Assembly (NCBI GenBank): GCA_002353275.1
Contig: DEJH01000004.1
Coordinates: 1 to 41,968, forward strand
Source of the DNA: Caryophanales bacterium UBA2753
GTDB lineage: Bacteria; Bacillota_I; Bacilli_A; RFN20; CAG-826
DNA: 41,968 bases
Direction of reading: 5' to 3'
Notes under the pieces: model-generated
What the model saw: the letters and a program-made list of their open reading frames with translations, nothing else
Told to the model about the DNA's origin: nothing
Databases searched by the model: none
Shown: piece after piece, positions 1-7,514 of the stretch
Layout of the letters: each line of letters starts with the position of its first letter
Numbering within the stretch: the stretch's first letter is position 1
Position numbers and translations under genes: made by a program

Positions 1-555
1 CAAGAAGAAGTGGTTAAGAATTATCACCTTCTTACTAAAAAATCGATTATCTATGTCGCTAATGTGTCTGAAGAAGATTTGGTTGATATTGATAACTGTG
101 AATTCTATAACCAAGTTAAAGAATATGCCGCTAAAGAAAATAATGAAGTGATTCCTGTAAGCTGTGAAATTGAATCTCAACTCTCAGAACTTCCAAAAGA
201 AGAAAGAGCGGAGTTCTTAGCGGATTTAGGTATCCCAGAAGGTGGTTTATCTCGCTTAATTAAAGCAACTTATAAACTTTTAAATTTATCAACATTCTTC
301 ACTGTTGGTCCTGATGAATGTCGTGCTTGGACTTTTACTAATGGAATGAGTGCACCTAACTGTGCTGGAGTGATTCATACCGATTTTGAAAGAGGTTTTA
401 TCTGCGCTGAAGTTTATACCTATGATGCAATTAAAGAGTTAGGTAGTGAAGCGGCAGTTAAAGAAGCAGGAAAACTTAGAACTGAAGGAAAAGGTTATTT
501 CCCAAAAGATGGAGATATCATGTTCTTTAAATTTAACGTATCAGGTAAAAAATAA
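1..555 (+). CDS. ychF: Redox-regulated GTPase/ATPase YchF, C-terminal part
   Basis: The reading frame is open from base 1 (first codons CAA GAA GAA GTG), so this is the 3' half of a gene that starts before the window; the GTG at base 10 is an internal Val, not a start. About 184 residues are present of a family usually near 365. The helical region carries the family phrase IIYVANVSEEDL. The C-terminal TGS-like domain carries FFTVGPDECRAWTF, HTDFERGFICAEV and GKGYFPKDGDIMFFKFNV, all diagnostic of YchF/OLA1. The protein is a ribosome-associated ATPase of the Obg group; its G domain is not visible. The stop TAA overlaps the ispF ATG by one base, so the two are probably translationally coupled. 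Confidence 0.96.
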   Translation, partial: QEEVVKNYHLLTKKSIIYVANVSEEDLVDIDNCEFYNQVKEYAAKENNEVIPVSCEIESQLSELPKEERAEFLADLGIPEGGLSRLIKATYKLLNLSTFFTVGPDECRAWTFTNGMSAPNCAGVIHTDFERGFICAEVYTYDAIKELGSEAAVKEAGKLRTEGKGYFPKDGDIMFFKFNVSGKK

Positions 556-1037
556 TGGATTATCGTATTGGTTTTAGTAAAGATATTCATCAACTAGTTG
601 AAGGAAGAGAATTAATCATTGGCGGAATGGTTGTTCCTTTTGATAAAGGAGAATTAGCCCATAGCGATGGCGATGTTTTATATCACGCTTTAGCGGAATC
701 AATTTTAGGCGCTTTAGCTTTAGGAGATTTAGGCACTCACTTCCCAGATGATAGTGATCTTACCAAAAACATGGATAGTAGTCTCATCGTAAAAGAAGTT
801 GTTCGTATGATGGAAGATAAAGAATATGAAGTTAATAATGTCGACATCTTCATTTCTTTAGAAAAACCAAAATTAAAAGGTTACATTCCTTTAATTAGAG
901 ATAATGTCGCTAAATTATTAAAAGTAGACTTATCTCAGGTCTCAATTAAAGCTGGGACTAATGAAAAAATGGGACCGGTTGGAGAAGGAAAAGCGATTGA
1001 AGCTAGTTCAATCATATTATTAAGAAAGAAAAAATAG
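555..1037 (+). CDS. ispF: 2-C-methyl-D-erythritol 2,4-cyclodiphosphate synthase
   Basis: IspF cyclises CDP-ME 2-phosphate to ME-cPP in the non-mevalonate isoprenoid pathway and works as a cytosolic zinc-dependent trimer. At 160 aa it has normal family length. The metal-binding D-x-H lies in GFSKDIHQL near residue 10. HSDGDVLYHALAE and GDLGTHFPD are the substrate and metal loops, and the C-terminal block SIKAGTNEKMGPVGEGKAIEA is also typical. The ATG overlaps the ychF stop by one base and has no separate ribosome site, so it is likely read by coupling. It is the only MEP-pathway gene in this window. Confidence 0.97.
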   Translation: MDYRIGFSKDIHQLVEGRELIIGGMVVPFDKGELAHSDGDVLYHALAESILGALALGDLGTHFPDDSDLTKNMDSSLIVKEVVRMMEDKEYEVNNVDIFISLEKPKLKGYIPLIRDNVAKLLKVDLSQVSIKAGTNEKMGPVGEGKAIEASSIILLRKKK

Positions 1038-1040
1038 TTA

Positions 1041-1068
1041 TTGCTAATAAATTAGTAATAAGTATAAT
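1041..1068 (+). promoter_or_regulatory. Promoter for argS
   Basis: TTGCTA (1041-1046) and TATAAT (1063-1068) are separated by 16 bases. Initiation about 7 bases after the -10 would put +1 near 1075, only about six bases before the argS ATG at 1081. This would allow argS to be expressed separately from ychF-ispF with a nearly leaderless message. Confidence 0.6.
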
Positions 1069-1080
1069 GAAGTGTTCAAA

Positions 1081-2700
1081 ATGGAAATTAGAGATTTATT
1101 AAAACAACAAATACAACTCGCTCTTAAGGAATTAGGAGTCTCTTTAGATATTAATGAAATCGTGATTGAAAATTCCAAGGATAAGAATCATGGAGATTAT
1201 GCCAGTAATGTCGCCTTAAAAAGTGCTAGATTATTTGGCAAAAACCCTAAAGAAGTCGCCTCTTTAATCGTAGATCATATAAATTGTGACAATATCGACC
1301 ATATCGAAATTGCTGGTCCAGGATTCATTAATTTCTACATGAAAAGTAATTCCTTAACTAATGTAATTTCTAAAATCATTAATGAAGGTGAAAACTTTGG
1401 AAGAGGAGAAAAGAAAAATATTAAAGTTAATGTTGAATTCGTCTCCGCTAATCCAACAGGAGACCTCCATGTTGGTCATGCTCGTGGAGCGGCGATTGGA
1501 GACTCTATCTCTCGTATCCTATCTTTTGATGGATATGATGTGACGCGTGAATATTATATTAATGACGCTGGTAATCAAATTGATCATTTAGGTGAATCAA
1601 TTGAAGCAAGATATAAAGAGATTTTAGGTCTTCCATTTACTCTTCCTGAAGATGGATATCATGGAGAAGATGTGAAACGTGTTGCCCAAAAAATCTATGA
1701 AGAAGTCGGAGACAAAGCTTTAGAAAATAGTAATCCTCTTGAATTTTTTAAACTCAGAGGAATGGAAATTGAACTTGATAAAATCAAAGAAGATTTAGCA
1801 AGATTCAATATTGTCTTCGATGTTTTCTCTAGTGAAAAAGCTGTCCGTTCAAATGGAGCAATTGAAAAAGAGATTAAATATCTTGGTAAAAATGTCTACG
1901 AAAGTGAAGGGGCAAAGCTTTTAAGAACCACAGCTTATCTTGACGATAAAGATCGTGTCATTGTTAAAAGTAACGGTGAATACACCTACTTCATGCCAGA
2001 CATCGTCTATCATGTAAATAAATTATCTCGTGGTTATGATTTATTAATCGATGTATTAGGTGCCGACCATCACGGTTATATTAACCGTATGAAGAGTGCT
2101 CTTATGATGCATGGATATTCTAAAGACGTTTTGGAAATTGAACTTATCCAAATGGTGAGAATGATGAAAGATGGAGAAGAATTCAAGCTTTCTAAACGTA
2201 CAGGTAACGGATATACCTTACGTGAACTTTGTGATGACGCTGGAGTTGACGCTGCTAGATATTTCTTTGTGATGAGAGCTGCTAGTGGTCATCTTGATTT
2301 TGATTTAGATTTAGCGGTCAAACAAAGTAGCGATAACCCTGTTTATTACGCTCAATATGCTCATGCACGTTTATGCTCTGTTCTTGAACAAGGAAAAGAA
2401 TTTGAAATTGATACCACTGGTTCTTTATTAAAAGAAGAAAGTGAATTAGAACTTGTAAAGAAACTTTCAACTTTTGAAGACGCTATTAGAAGCGCTTCTA
2501 AAGAAAGAGCGCCATATAAAATTACTAACTACATTCATGAATTAGCCGAGAAAGTTCATTCTTTCTACACTGAATGTCGAGTTATAGATAAGAGTAACAA
2601 AGAAGTTACTTCTGCTAGATTAGGTTTATGCTTAGCTAGCAAAATTGTTTTAAGAAACGCATTATTCTTAGTCGGTGTTAGCGCCCCAACTAAGATGTAA
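1081..2700 (+). CDS. argS: Arginyl-tRNA synthetase
   Basis: This class I aminoacyl-tRNA synthetase charges tRNA-Arg. It is 539 aa from the ATG at 1081; a GTG at 1072 would add three residues. The N-terminal Add-1 domain is followed by the catalytic fold with NVEFVSANPTGDLHVGHARG (HVGH is the HIGH signature). The KMSKS-equivalent is KLSKRTGN, preceded by MVRMMKDGEEF. The C-terminal DALR anticodon-binding domain starts near NPVYYAQYAHARL. No Shine-Dalgarno precedes the start; the -10 box at 1063-1068 is very close, consistent with a very short leader. It is followed 14 bases later by rpoE. Confidence 0.97.
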   Translation: MEIRDLLKQQIQLALKELGVSLDINEIVIENSKDKNHGDYASNVALKSARLFGKNPKEVASLIVDHINCDNIDHIEIAGPGFINFYMKSNSLTNVISKIINEGENFGRGEKKNIKVNVEFVSANPTGDLHVGHARGAAIGDSISRILSFDGYDVTREYYINDAGNQIDHLGESIEARYKEILGLPFTLPEDGYHGEDVKRVAQKIYEEVGDKALENSNPLEFFKLRGMEIELDKIKEDLARFNIVFDVFSSEKAVRSNGAIEKEIKYLGKNVYESEGAKLLRTTAYLDDKDRVIVKSNGEYTYFMPDIVYHVNKLSRGYDLLIDVLGADHHGYINRMKSALMMHGYSKDVLEIELIQMVRMMKDGEEFKLSKRTGNGYTLRELCDDAGVDAARYFFVMRAASGHLDFDLDLAVKQSSDNPVYYAQYAHARLCSVLEQGKEFEIDTTGSLLKEESELELVKKLSTFEDAIRSASKERAPYKITNYIHELAEKVHSFYTECRVIDKSNKEVTSARLGLCLASKIVLRNALFLVGVSAPTKM

Positions 2701-2714
2701 GGAAGGAGACATAT

Positions 2715-3113
2715 ATGTCTAAATCATTAATTGAAATCGCTTACGAATTCGTCGCTTCCCACAAAGGCTCTGTCAATTTTTCAGAAATTTGGGAACACGT
2801 TAAAAAAGTAAGTGAAATGAGTGAAGAAGATGCGAGCCGTAAAGCCGGGCAATTCTTTACTAACATGATGCTTGATGGTCGCTTTGTGACCTTAGGCGAA
2901 AACGAATGGGATTTAAGAGAAAGACACACTTTTGATAAAGTCCATATCGATATGAGAGACGTCTATAGTGATGTTCAAACTTCTGACGACGATAGTGAAG
3001 AAGAAGAGGAAGAAGTCGAATATAATAAAGTCTTCGAAGAACCTAAAGAAGATTCTGATGAAGATAGTGAAGAAAAATTCGATGAATCTTCTGAAGAAAG
3101 TACTGAATTTTAA
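2715..3113 (+). CDS. rpoE: DNA-directed RNA polymerase delta subunit
   Basis: Delta is the Firmicutes-specific RNA polymerase subunit that promotes enzyme recycling and sensitivity to the initiating NTP. The 132-aa protein has the expected two parts. Residues 1-75 form a HARE-HTH globular domain (SLIEIAYEFVASHKG, then NMMLDGRFVTLGENEWDLRER). Residues 85-132 are an almost wholly acidic, disordered tail rich in Glu, Asp and Ser. A strong GGAAGGAG ribosome site sits upstream of the ATG. It lies between argS and nrnA with short gaps on both sides. Confidence 0.93.
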   Translation: MSKSLIEIAYEFVASHKGSVNFSEIWEHVKKVSEMSEEDASRKAGQFFTNMMLDGRFVTLGENEWDLRERHTFDKVHIDMRDVYSDVQTSDDDSEEEEEEVEYNKVFEEPKEDSDEDSEEKFDESSEESTEF

Positions 3114-3118
3114 TTTCA

Positions 3119-4075
3119 ATGTTTGATCAAATAATTGAAAAAATTAAACAATACGATTCAATCGTCATTTTTGGACACCTTAATCCAGATGGTGATTGCT
3201 ATGGTTCTCAAGTTGGTCTAAGGGAACTCATCCTTTCCTTATATCCAAATAAGAAAGTCTATATTACAGGCACTGGTTGCCCTCGTTTCTTTAAGTTACT
3301 TCCTTCTATGGACGAAGTTAGTGATGAAGTGATTAAGAACTCTTTAGGAATTATCGTTGACGGTAACGACTTAGGAAGAATGGAAGACAAAAGAGTGTTC
3401 AATTGTCTTGATTACGCGAAAATTGATCATCACATCGATACTGGCTCATTTAAAGAAGGACCACAAGTGGTGGACACTAGCGCTAATAGTGCTTGTGACA
3501 TCATCACACGTATGGCGATAGAGAAAAATGTTAAATTATCCGTTATTGGTGCGACTGCTTTATATTTAGGAATTTTAACTGATTCAGCTAGATTCCAATT
3601 CGTCAATAATTATCCTGAAACTTTTGAAAGAGCGAAATATCTCGCTAATAGTGGAGCTCAAATTCATGAACTCAACAAATTATTAGCCCAAACTGATGAA
3701 AATTCTCTTGCTGCAAAAGGATATATTTTTTCTCACTATAAGAAAACTGATGGTGGAATTATTTATATCATTTACACTAAGAAGCTACTTAAGAAGCTTA
3801 AGTTATCCGCTAATAGTGCTAGTTCAATGATTAATCTATTAGGAAATATTGAAGGATATCCAATCTGGTGTTCTTTTGCTGAATATGAAGATGGAAAAGT
3901 GAGAGTGGAACTCCGCTCTAATGGACCTGCTATTCAACCTTGTGCTGTTCGTATTGGTGGAGGAGGACACGCTCAAGCTAGCGGTGCCCAACTTCCAGAA
4001 CTAGATTACAAAGTAATCGATAATGTCCTTAAAGATTTAGATGACACTTTAACTAAGTGGAGGAAGGAACAATAA
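3119..4075 (+). CDS. nrnA: DHH/DHHA1 phosphoesterase, NanoRNase/pAp phosphatase type
   Basis: Proteins of this type degrade 2-5 nt RNA and dephosphorylate 3'-phosphoadenosine 5'-phosphate (pAp) to AMP using Mn2+. At 318 aa it has normal NrnA length. DHH-domain motifs are GHLNPDGDCYGSQ near residue 20, VDGNDLGR near 78 and the DHH triad in IDHHIDTG near 103. The C-terminal DHHA1 signature GGGGHAQASGAQ is near 280. The next gene, three bases downstream, encodes a CysQ-type phosphatase that could act on the same substrate, so the pair may form a pAp-disposal unit. Assignment to NrnA rather than another DHH paralog rests on length and motif order. Confidence 0.88.
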   Translation: MFDQIIEKIKQYDSIVIFGHLNPDGDCYGSQVGLRELILSLYPNKKVYITGTGCPRFFKLLPSMDEVSDEVIKNSLGIIVDGNDLGRMEDKRVFNCLDYAKIDHHIDTGSFKEGPQVVDTSANSACDIITRMAIEKNVKLSVIGATALYLGILTDSARFQFVNNYPETFERAKYLANSGAQIHELNKLLAQTDENSLAAKGYIFSHYKKTDGGIIYIIYTKKLLKKLKLSANSASSMINLLGNIEGYPIWCSFAEYEDGKVRVELRSNGPAIQPCAVRIGGGGHAQASGAQLPELDYKVIDNVLKDLDDTLTKWRKEQ

Positions 4076-4077
4076 TT

Positions 4078-4857
4078 ATGTGGGAAAAAGAACTTCAAGA
4101 AGCGATTAAAGCTGGTTTAAAAGCTAAAGAAAAAATCATGGAGTTTTATAACAAAGGTTTTGATGTCGAAATCAAAGAAGATAATTCTCCTGTTACCATC
4201 GCTGATAAAACCGCAGATGCGATCATTCGCGCTCATCTACATGAAGCATTTCCTACTCATGCTTTCTTAACTGAAGAAAGTACTGATAATTTAGATAGAC
4301 TTAAAAATGATTTTGTCTGGATTGTCGATCCAGTTGATGGTACTAAAGATTTCGTTGCTAAAGATGGTCAATTTACCACCAATATCGCTTTAGCATATAA
4401 ACATCATTTAGTAGTTGGAGTAGTCATTGCTCCAGCGATTGATGAAATCTATTTTGCAAGCAAAGATAATGGTGCTTTCTATCAAAAAGGTAATGAAAAA
4501 CCTATAAGAATCCACGTAAATGATAAATTAGAAGACTTAACAATGCTTACTAGTGTCTTCCATTTCACTAAAGATGAAGAAGAATTTATTAAACGTCATT
4601 CTGACAAAATTAAACATGTGATGAAAAAAGGAAGTTCTCTTAAACCATGTGCGATTGCTCATGGCTTAGCAGAGATTACTTTCCGTTCTTCCGCAGGAAC
4701 AAAAGAATGGGATACCGCTGCTTGTCAATTAATTGTCACAGAAGCTGGTGGACTATTTGTGGAACCTGATGGAAAAGAGATCTTATATAACCGTGAAGAT
4801 GTTTATAATCGTAATGGTTATATGGTAGTTAATCGTAAAGAAAATTTATTTAAATAA
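4078..4857 (+). CDS. cysQ: 3'(2'),5'-bisphosphate nucleotidase / inositol monophosphatase family
   Basis: This Mg2+-dependent FIG-superfamily phosphatase is probably a CysQ-type enzyme acting on pAp. It is 259 aa from the ATG at 4078, which is preceded by GGAGGAAGG; an in-frame GTG at 4057 is upstream of the ribosome site and less likely. Metal-binding motifs appear in order: LTEES near 69, WIVDPVDGTKDF near 87 and WDTAACQLIVTEAGG near 213. SPVTIADKTAD near 41 is the usual N-terminal signature. Coupling to nrnA supports pAp as substrate, but inositol monophosphatase activity cannot be excluded from sequence. A short terminator hairpin follows. Confidence 0.82.
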   Translation: MWEKELQEAIKAGLKAKEKIMEFYNKGFDVEIKEDNSPVTIADKTADAIIRAHLHEAFPTHAFLTEESTDNLDRLKNDFVWIVDPVDGTKDFVAKDGQFTTNIALAYKHHLVVGVVIAPAIDEIYFASKDNGAFYQKGNEKPIRIHVNDKLEDLTMLTSVFHFTKDEEEFIKRHSDKIKHVMKKGSSLKPCAIAHGLAEITFRSSAGTKEWDTAACQLIVTEAGGLFVEPDGKEILYNREDVYNRNGYMVVNRKENLFK

Positions 4858-4863
4858 TAAAAT

Positions 4864-4880
4864 GCCCATACGGGCTTTTT
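4864..4880 (+). terminator. Terminator after cysQ
   Basis: GCCC (4864-4867), loop ATAC, GGGC (4872-4875), then five T. The stem is short but the U-tract is directly attached, and it sits just after the cysQ stop and before the next ribosome site. Confidence 0.55.
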
Positions 4881-4896
4881 ATGTTTGGAGGAAAAT

Positions 4897-5733
4897 ATGT
4901 CTGACATCATTAAAGATTATAATTCAGAGCTCGTAATCATGGATCAATTCCTTTCATCTAAAGGAAATGATTTTTACATGAATTTAGCAGTTGCAGTGGA
5001 AGTTGTTAAAAGTGGAGTAAAACCTGAATTTAGAACCTATGTTTTAAATACAATTAATCCAAAGATGAGAAATTATATTACCAATTCTTCTTTAACTAAT
5101 GATGTTAAATTAGAAAGTTGTTATTATCTATTGTTTAATGGGGTTCTTGAATATTTGCATCAAAAAGAATTTGGTTTTAATGATACTGATCTCTCATATA
5201 TTTGTAATCATTATAATGATGAAAATGACGATTCTATTATCGAAGCGTATCTTAAAAAGAAGAAAAAAGCTGATAAATTAGAAACCGCTAAATCTTTATA
5301 TCCAGTTTTTGATTTTGCTATAAGCGCTTACACTAATTATAAAGCAGCTAAAGCTGATGTTATAATTGACACTAAACACATCAATTCTTTAAAGATGCTT
5401 ATTGGAAAAGAATTCATGGATAATGTCGATGATTCTTCTAGTAGTGAAAATACTTCAATCACCAAATCAGTGTCAGGTTGCTATATCGCGACTTGTGTTT
5501 ATGGTAGTTATAATTGTCCTGAAGTATATCGCTTAAGAAGATATCGTGATTATTATTTAAAAGAGAGAAAGCTAGGCCGTTTATTTATCAAAATGTATTA
5601 TGCGACTTCTCCAAGCTTAGTGAAGCATTTTGGAAATAAGAAATGGTTTAGAAAAATCTTTAAATCATATCTAGATAAAAAAATAATTAAATTAGAGAAC
5701 AGTGGTTATAGTGATTCTCCTTATAACGATTAA
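4897..5733 (+). CDS. CFI-box-CTERM domain protein of unknown function
   Basis: The 278-aa protein starts at the ATG at 4897, eight bases after GGAGG; an upstream in-frame TTG would overlap that site. Residues 1-185 are predicted helical and I recognise nothing in them. A Ser-rich linker follows. The last 80 residues match the CFI-box C-terminal pattern: SGCYIATCVYGSYNCPEV, then LRRYRDYYL, GRLFIKMYYATSPSLV and a basic helix. The two Cys near the box are conserved in that family, whose role is not established. It follows the cysQ terminator and is itself followed by a bidirectional terminator, so it is probably monocistronic. Confidence 0.7.
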   Translation: MSDIIKDYNSELVIMDQFLSSKGNDFYMNLAVAVEVVKSGVKPEFRTYVLNTINPKMRNYITNSSLTNDVKLESCYYLLFNGVLEYLHQKEFGFNDTDLSYICNHYNDENDDSIIEAYLKKKKKADKLETAKSLYPVFDFAISAYTNYKAAKADVIIDTKHINSLKMLIGKEFMDNVDDSSSSENTSITKSVSGCYIATCVYGSYNCPEVYRLRRYRDYYLKERKLGRLFIKMYYATSPSLVKHFGNKKWFRKIFKSYLDKKIIKLENSGYSDSPYND

Positions 5734-5734
5734 A

Positions 5735-5760
5735 AAAGATCCTCAAGGATCTTTATTTTT
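5735..5760. terminator. Bidirectional terminator between CFI-box gene and tRNA-Gln
   Basis: AAAGATCC (5735-5742), loop TCAA, GGATCTTT (5747-5754), then a T run. The symmetrical A-stem-T layout can stop the plus-strand gene and also the minus-strand tRNA-Gln transcript. Confidence 0.8.
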
Positions 5761-5764
5761 TTAT

Positions 5765-5839
5765 TGGCTGGGGTACTTGGGATCGAACCAAGGAATGTCG
5801 GAGTCAGAGGCCGATGCCTTACCGCTTGGCTATACCCCA
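5765..5839 (-). tRNA. tRNA-Gln (CUG)
   Basis: The reverse strand folds as a 75-nt cloverleaf. The acceptor stem is TGGGGTA/TACCCCA with discriminator G and encoded CCA, the D-arm is GCC...GGC, and the T-arm is CTTGG-TTCGATC-CCAAG. The anticodon loop CTCTGAC gives anticodon CUG. The closing pair of the anticodon stem (31:39) is C-U, a mismatch. It lies one base beyond the stop of the kinase-NifU gene on the same strand and may be processed from that transcript. Confidence 0.95.
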
Positions 5840-5840
5840 A

Positions 5841-6956
5841 TTAGGCTAATCGAACTTCGACCACTCCAGGAACTTCTTCCTGAAGAATGACTTCCACTAA
5901 ATCTTTAATGTCATTATATGCATAGGAACAATCTTGGCACGCTCCGTGCATTCTGACATAAACCACTCCATCATTATAGGAAACGAATTCACAGTCTCCT
6001 CCATCTTTTCTTAAGAAGTGGCGAACTTTATCTAAAGTAGTGATGATTAATTTAATTGTGTCGTCTTTGACATCATCATCTTTAATTTCAAGATGATATC
6101 CGTCATATGCATCTTTTGCATTTTTTAAGAAATGGTTAGCGACATCTAGGAAATTAAATCCGTGTTTTTCTCCTTCTCCACGGTAATGTTTAGTAACAGC
6201 AACGTTATACCACTGTAAGGAGATGAAAATTCTCCAAAGATAATAACGTCTAATTTCTTCATCTGTTGGTTTATCATTATAGTATTTGTTTAATAATTCT
6301 CTACCTTCACTAACTAATCCGTTACCAAAAGCGGCGATATCATAAATTGCGTCGTTATTCCCAACGAATTCAAAATCGATGAAATAATATTCATCATTAG
6401 GAGTTTTAACGATATTACTTCTTTGTGCGTCGTTATGGCATAAAGATAATCTTTGAGATTCTAAATATTCTCTTTTTGAAAATAAGAAGTCCCTTAATTC
6501 TTGATATAAAGGAGAAGATTCTTTTTCAAAAGATTTTGCTTCTTTTTCATAAATATTCACGAAGCGATCAAATGGAGCGTAGTCTTCTCTAGATAAAACA
6601 ATTGAACTATGAAGTTTTTTAAATAATTTAGCAACCTTTTCATAATCAAAATCAGCGATGTGATCTAATGAATTACCTTCAATATATTCATTCATTTTGA
6701 TTCCAGTTTTCTCATCAAAATAAACATTCTTACTAGTAATACCTAATTCATGAATGATTGCTTGATGTTCTTTTTCTAATGGGCGATCAACCATTTCATT
6801 AGCTTGTTCAGTAGGGATATAAAGAATATATTTCTTATCGTTTTTATCTTTTACTAAAAAAGAAAGGTTCATCATTCCTCCAGTAATTGGATGGAGGACT
6901 TCACTTCCCTCTCCTAAGATATTAATTACTAATTTGTTGATCTCTTCGTTTGTCAT
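5841..6956 (-). CDS. Choline-kinase-like phosphotransferase fused to NifU/Nfu C-terminal domain
   Basis: The 371-aa protein combines two unrelated domains. Residues 1-300 resemble choline/aminoglycoside kinases of the LicA group: an N-terminal ATP-loop region, the Brenner motif SLCHNDAQRSN with H174-N175-D176 and N181, and YFIDFEF with the metal Asp at 194. Residues 303-371 match a NifU C-terminal (Nfu) scaffold: LRKDGGDCEFV, GVVYVRMHGAC and a C340-x-x-C343 pair that would bind an Fe-S cluster. The ATG at 6956 begins MTNEEINK. A -10 box lies seven bases upstream and there is no ribosome site, so a leaderless mRNA is likely; a longer frame to 7013 is unlikely. The substrate is unknown. Confidence 0.82.
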   Translation of the reverse strand: MTNEEINKLVINILGEGSEVLHPITGGMMNLSFLVKDKNDKKYILYIPTEQANEMVDRPLEKEHQAIIHELGITSKNVYFDEKTGIKMNEYIEGNSLDHIADFDYEKVAKLFKKLHSSIVLSREDYAPFDRFVNIYEKEAKSFEKESSPLYQELRDFLFSKREYLESQRLSLCHNDAQRSNIVKTPNDEYYFIDFEFVGNNDAIYDIAAFGNGLVSEGRELLNKYYNDKPTDEEIRRYYLWRIFISLQWYNVAVTKHYRGEGEKHGFNFLDVANHFLKNAKDAYDGYHLEIKDDDVKDDTIKLIITTLDKVRHFLRKDGGDCEFVSYNDGVVYVRMHGACQDCSYAYNDIKDLVEVILQEEVPGVVEVRLA

Positions 6957-6963
6957 GGCAACA

Positions 6964-6972
6964 ATTATAACA
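6964..6972 (-). promoter_or_regulatory. Extended -10 promoter of the kinase-NifU gene
   Basis: Read on the minus strand, TGTTATAAT (6972 to 6964) is an extended -10 (TGn followed by TATAAT). Seven bases separate it from the ATG at 6956, so transcription should start at or next to the start codon. No clear -35 hexamer is seen at 17 bases. Confidence 0.6.
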
Positions 6973-7003
6973 CTTATAGATAATTTTCGTATAAAATTAT
7001 TTC

Positions 7004-7507
7004 GTGCAATCAAAAAAAGAATTAGTTTGTTTTTATCTTTTCTTAATCATTTCAATTATGATTAACGTTTTTATCGTTGTTGAAGGCTTTATTGGAGGAA
7101 GTGATAGTGCTTCCCAAAGCTTTTCTTTAACTAATCTATTTATTGAATTTGTGAAATTAATTGACCCTAATAGTCCTCTTGTTACTAATCCAGAGATCAC
7201 TCATTCTGTCATTCGTAAACTAGTGGGTCACTTCCTCTTATTTGGCCTATCTGGTTTATTTACAACATTGACTATGGTTTTTATTAATGACTCTATGACT
7301 ATTCACAAAAAAGAAATAATGATCATTTCTTCTTTTTGTGGGCTTTCTTTAGCCTTTATTAGTGAATTAGCCCAACTCTTCACTCCAGGAAGATATATGT
7401 CGATTATCGATATGTTAATCGATCTATCTGGATATATTTCTTTTGGAGGTATTACTTTTATAATCGCTTATCTTTCTTATAGAAAGAAGAGTCAAAAGAA
7501 GGCATAA
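7004..7507 (+). CDS. VanZ-like membrane protein
   Basis: This 167-aa integral membrane protein has about four hydrophobic segments. VanZ-family signatures are present: SVIRKLVGHFLLFGLSG (Lys and His in the second helix), SELAQLFTPGRYMSIIDMLID (E-x-x-Q, GR and D) and a following Gly-Tyr. VanZ proteins are linked to glycopeptide resistance in some bacteria but most have no defined role. The start is taken as GTG at 7004 because the next ATG would cut the first membrane helix. TAAAAT at 6992-6997 lies six bases upstream and no ribosome site is visible. It runs into the GT92 gene seven bases later. Confidence 0.72.
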   Translation: MQSKKELVCFYLFLIISIMINVFIVVEGFIGGSDSASQSFSLTNLFIEFVKLIDPNSPLVTNPEITHSVIRKLVGHFLLFGLSGLFTTLTMVFINDSMTIHKKEIMIISSFCGLSLAFISELAQLFTPGRYMSIIDMLIDLSGYISFGGITFIIAYLSYRKKSQKKA

Positions 7508-7514
7508 TGATTAT

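Noticed and set aside
5702..5890. Plus-strand frame of 62 codons across the tRNA-Gln region
   Set aside because: It reads through the 3' end of the CFI-box gene, a terminator and the complement of tRNA-Gln, so it cannot be a gene.
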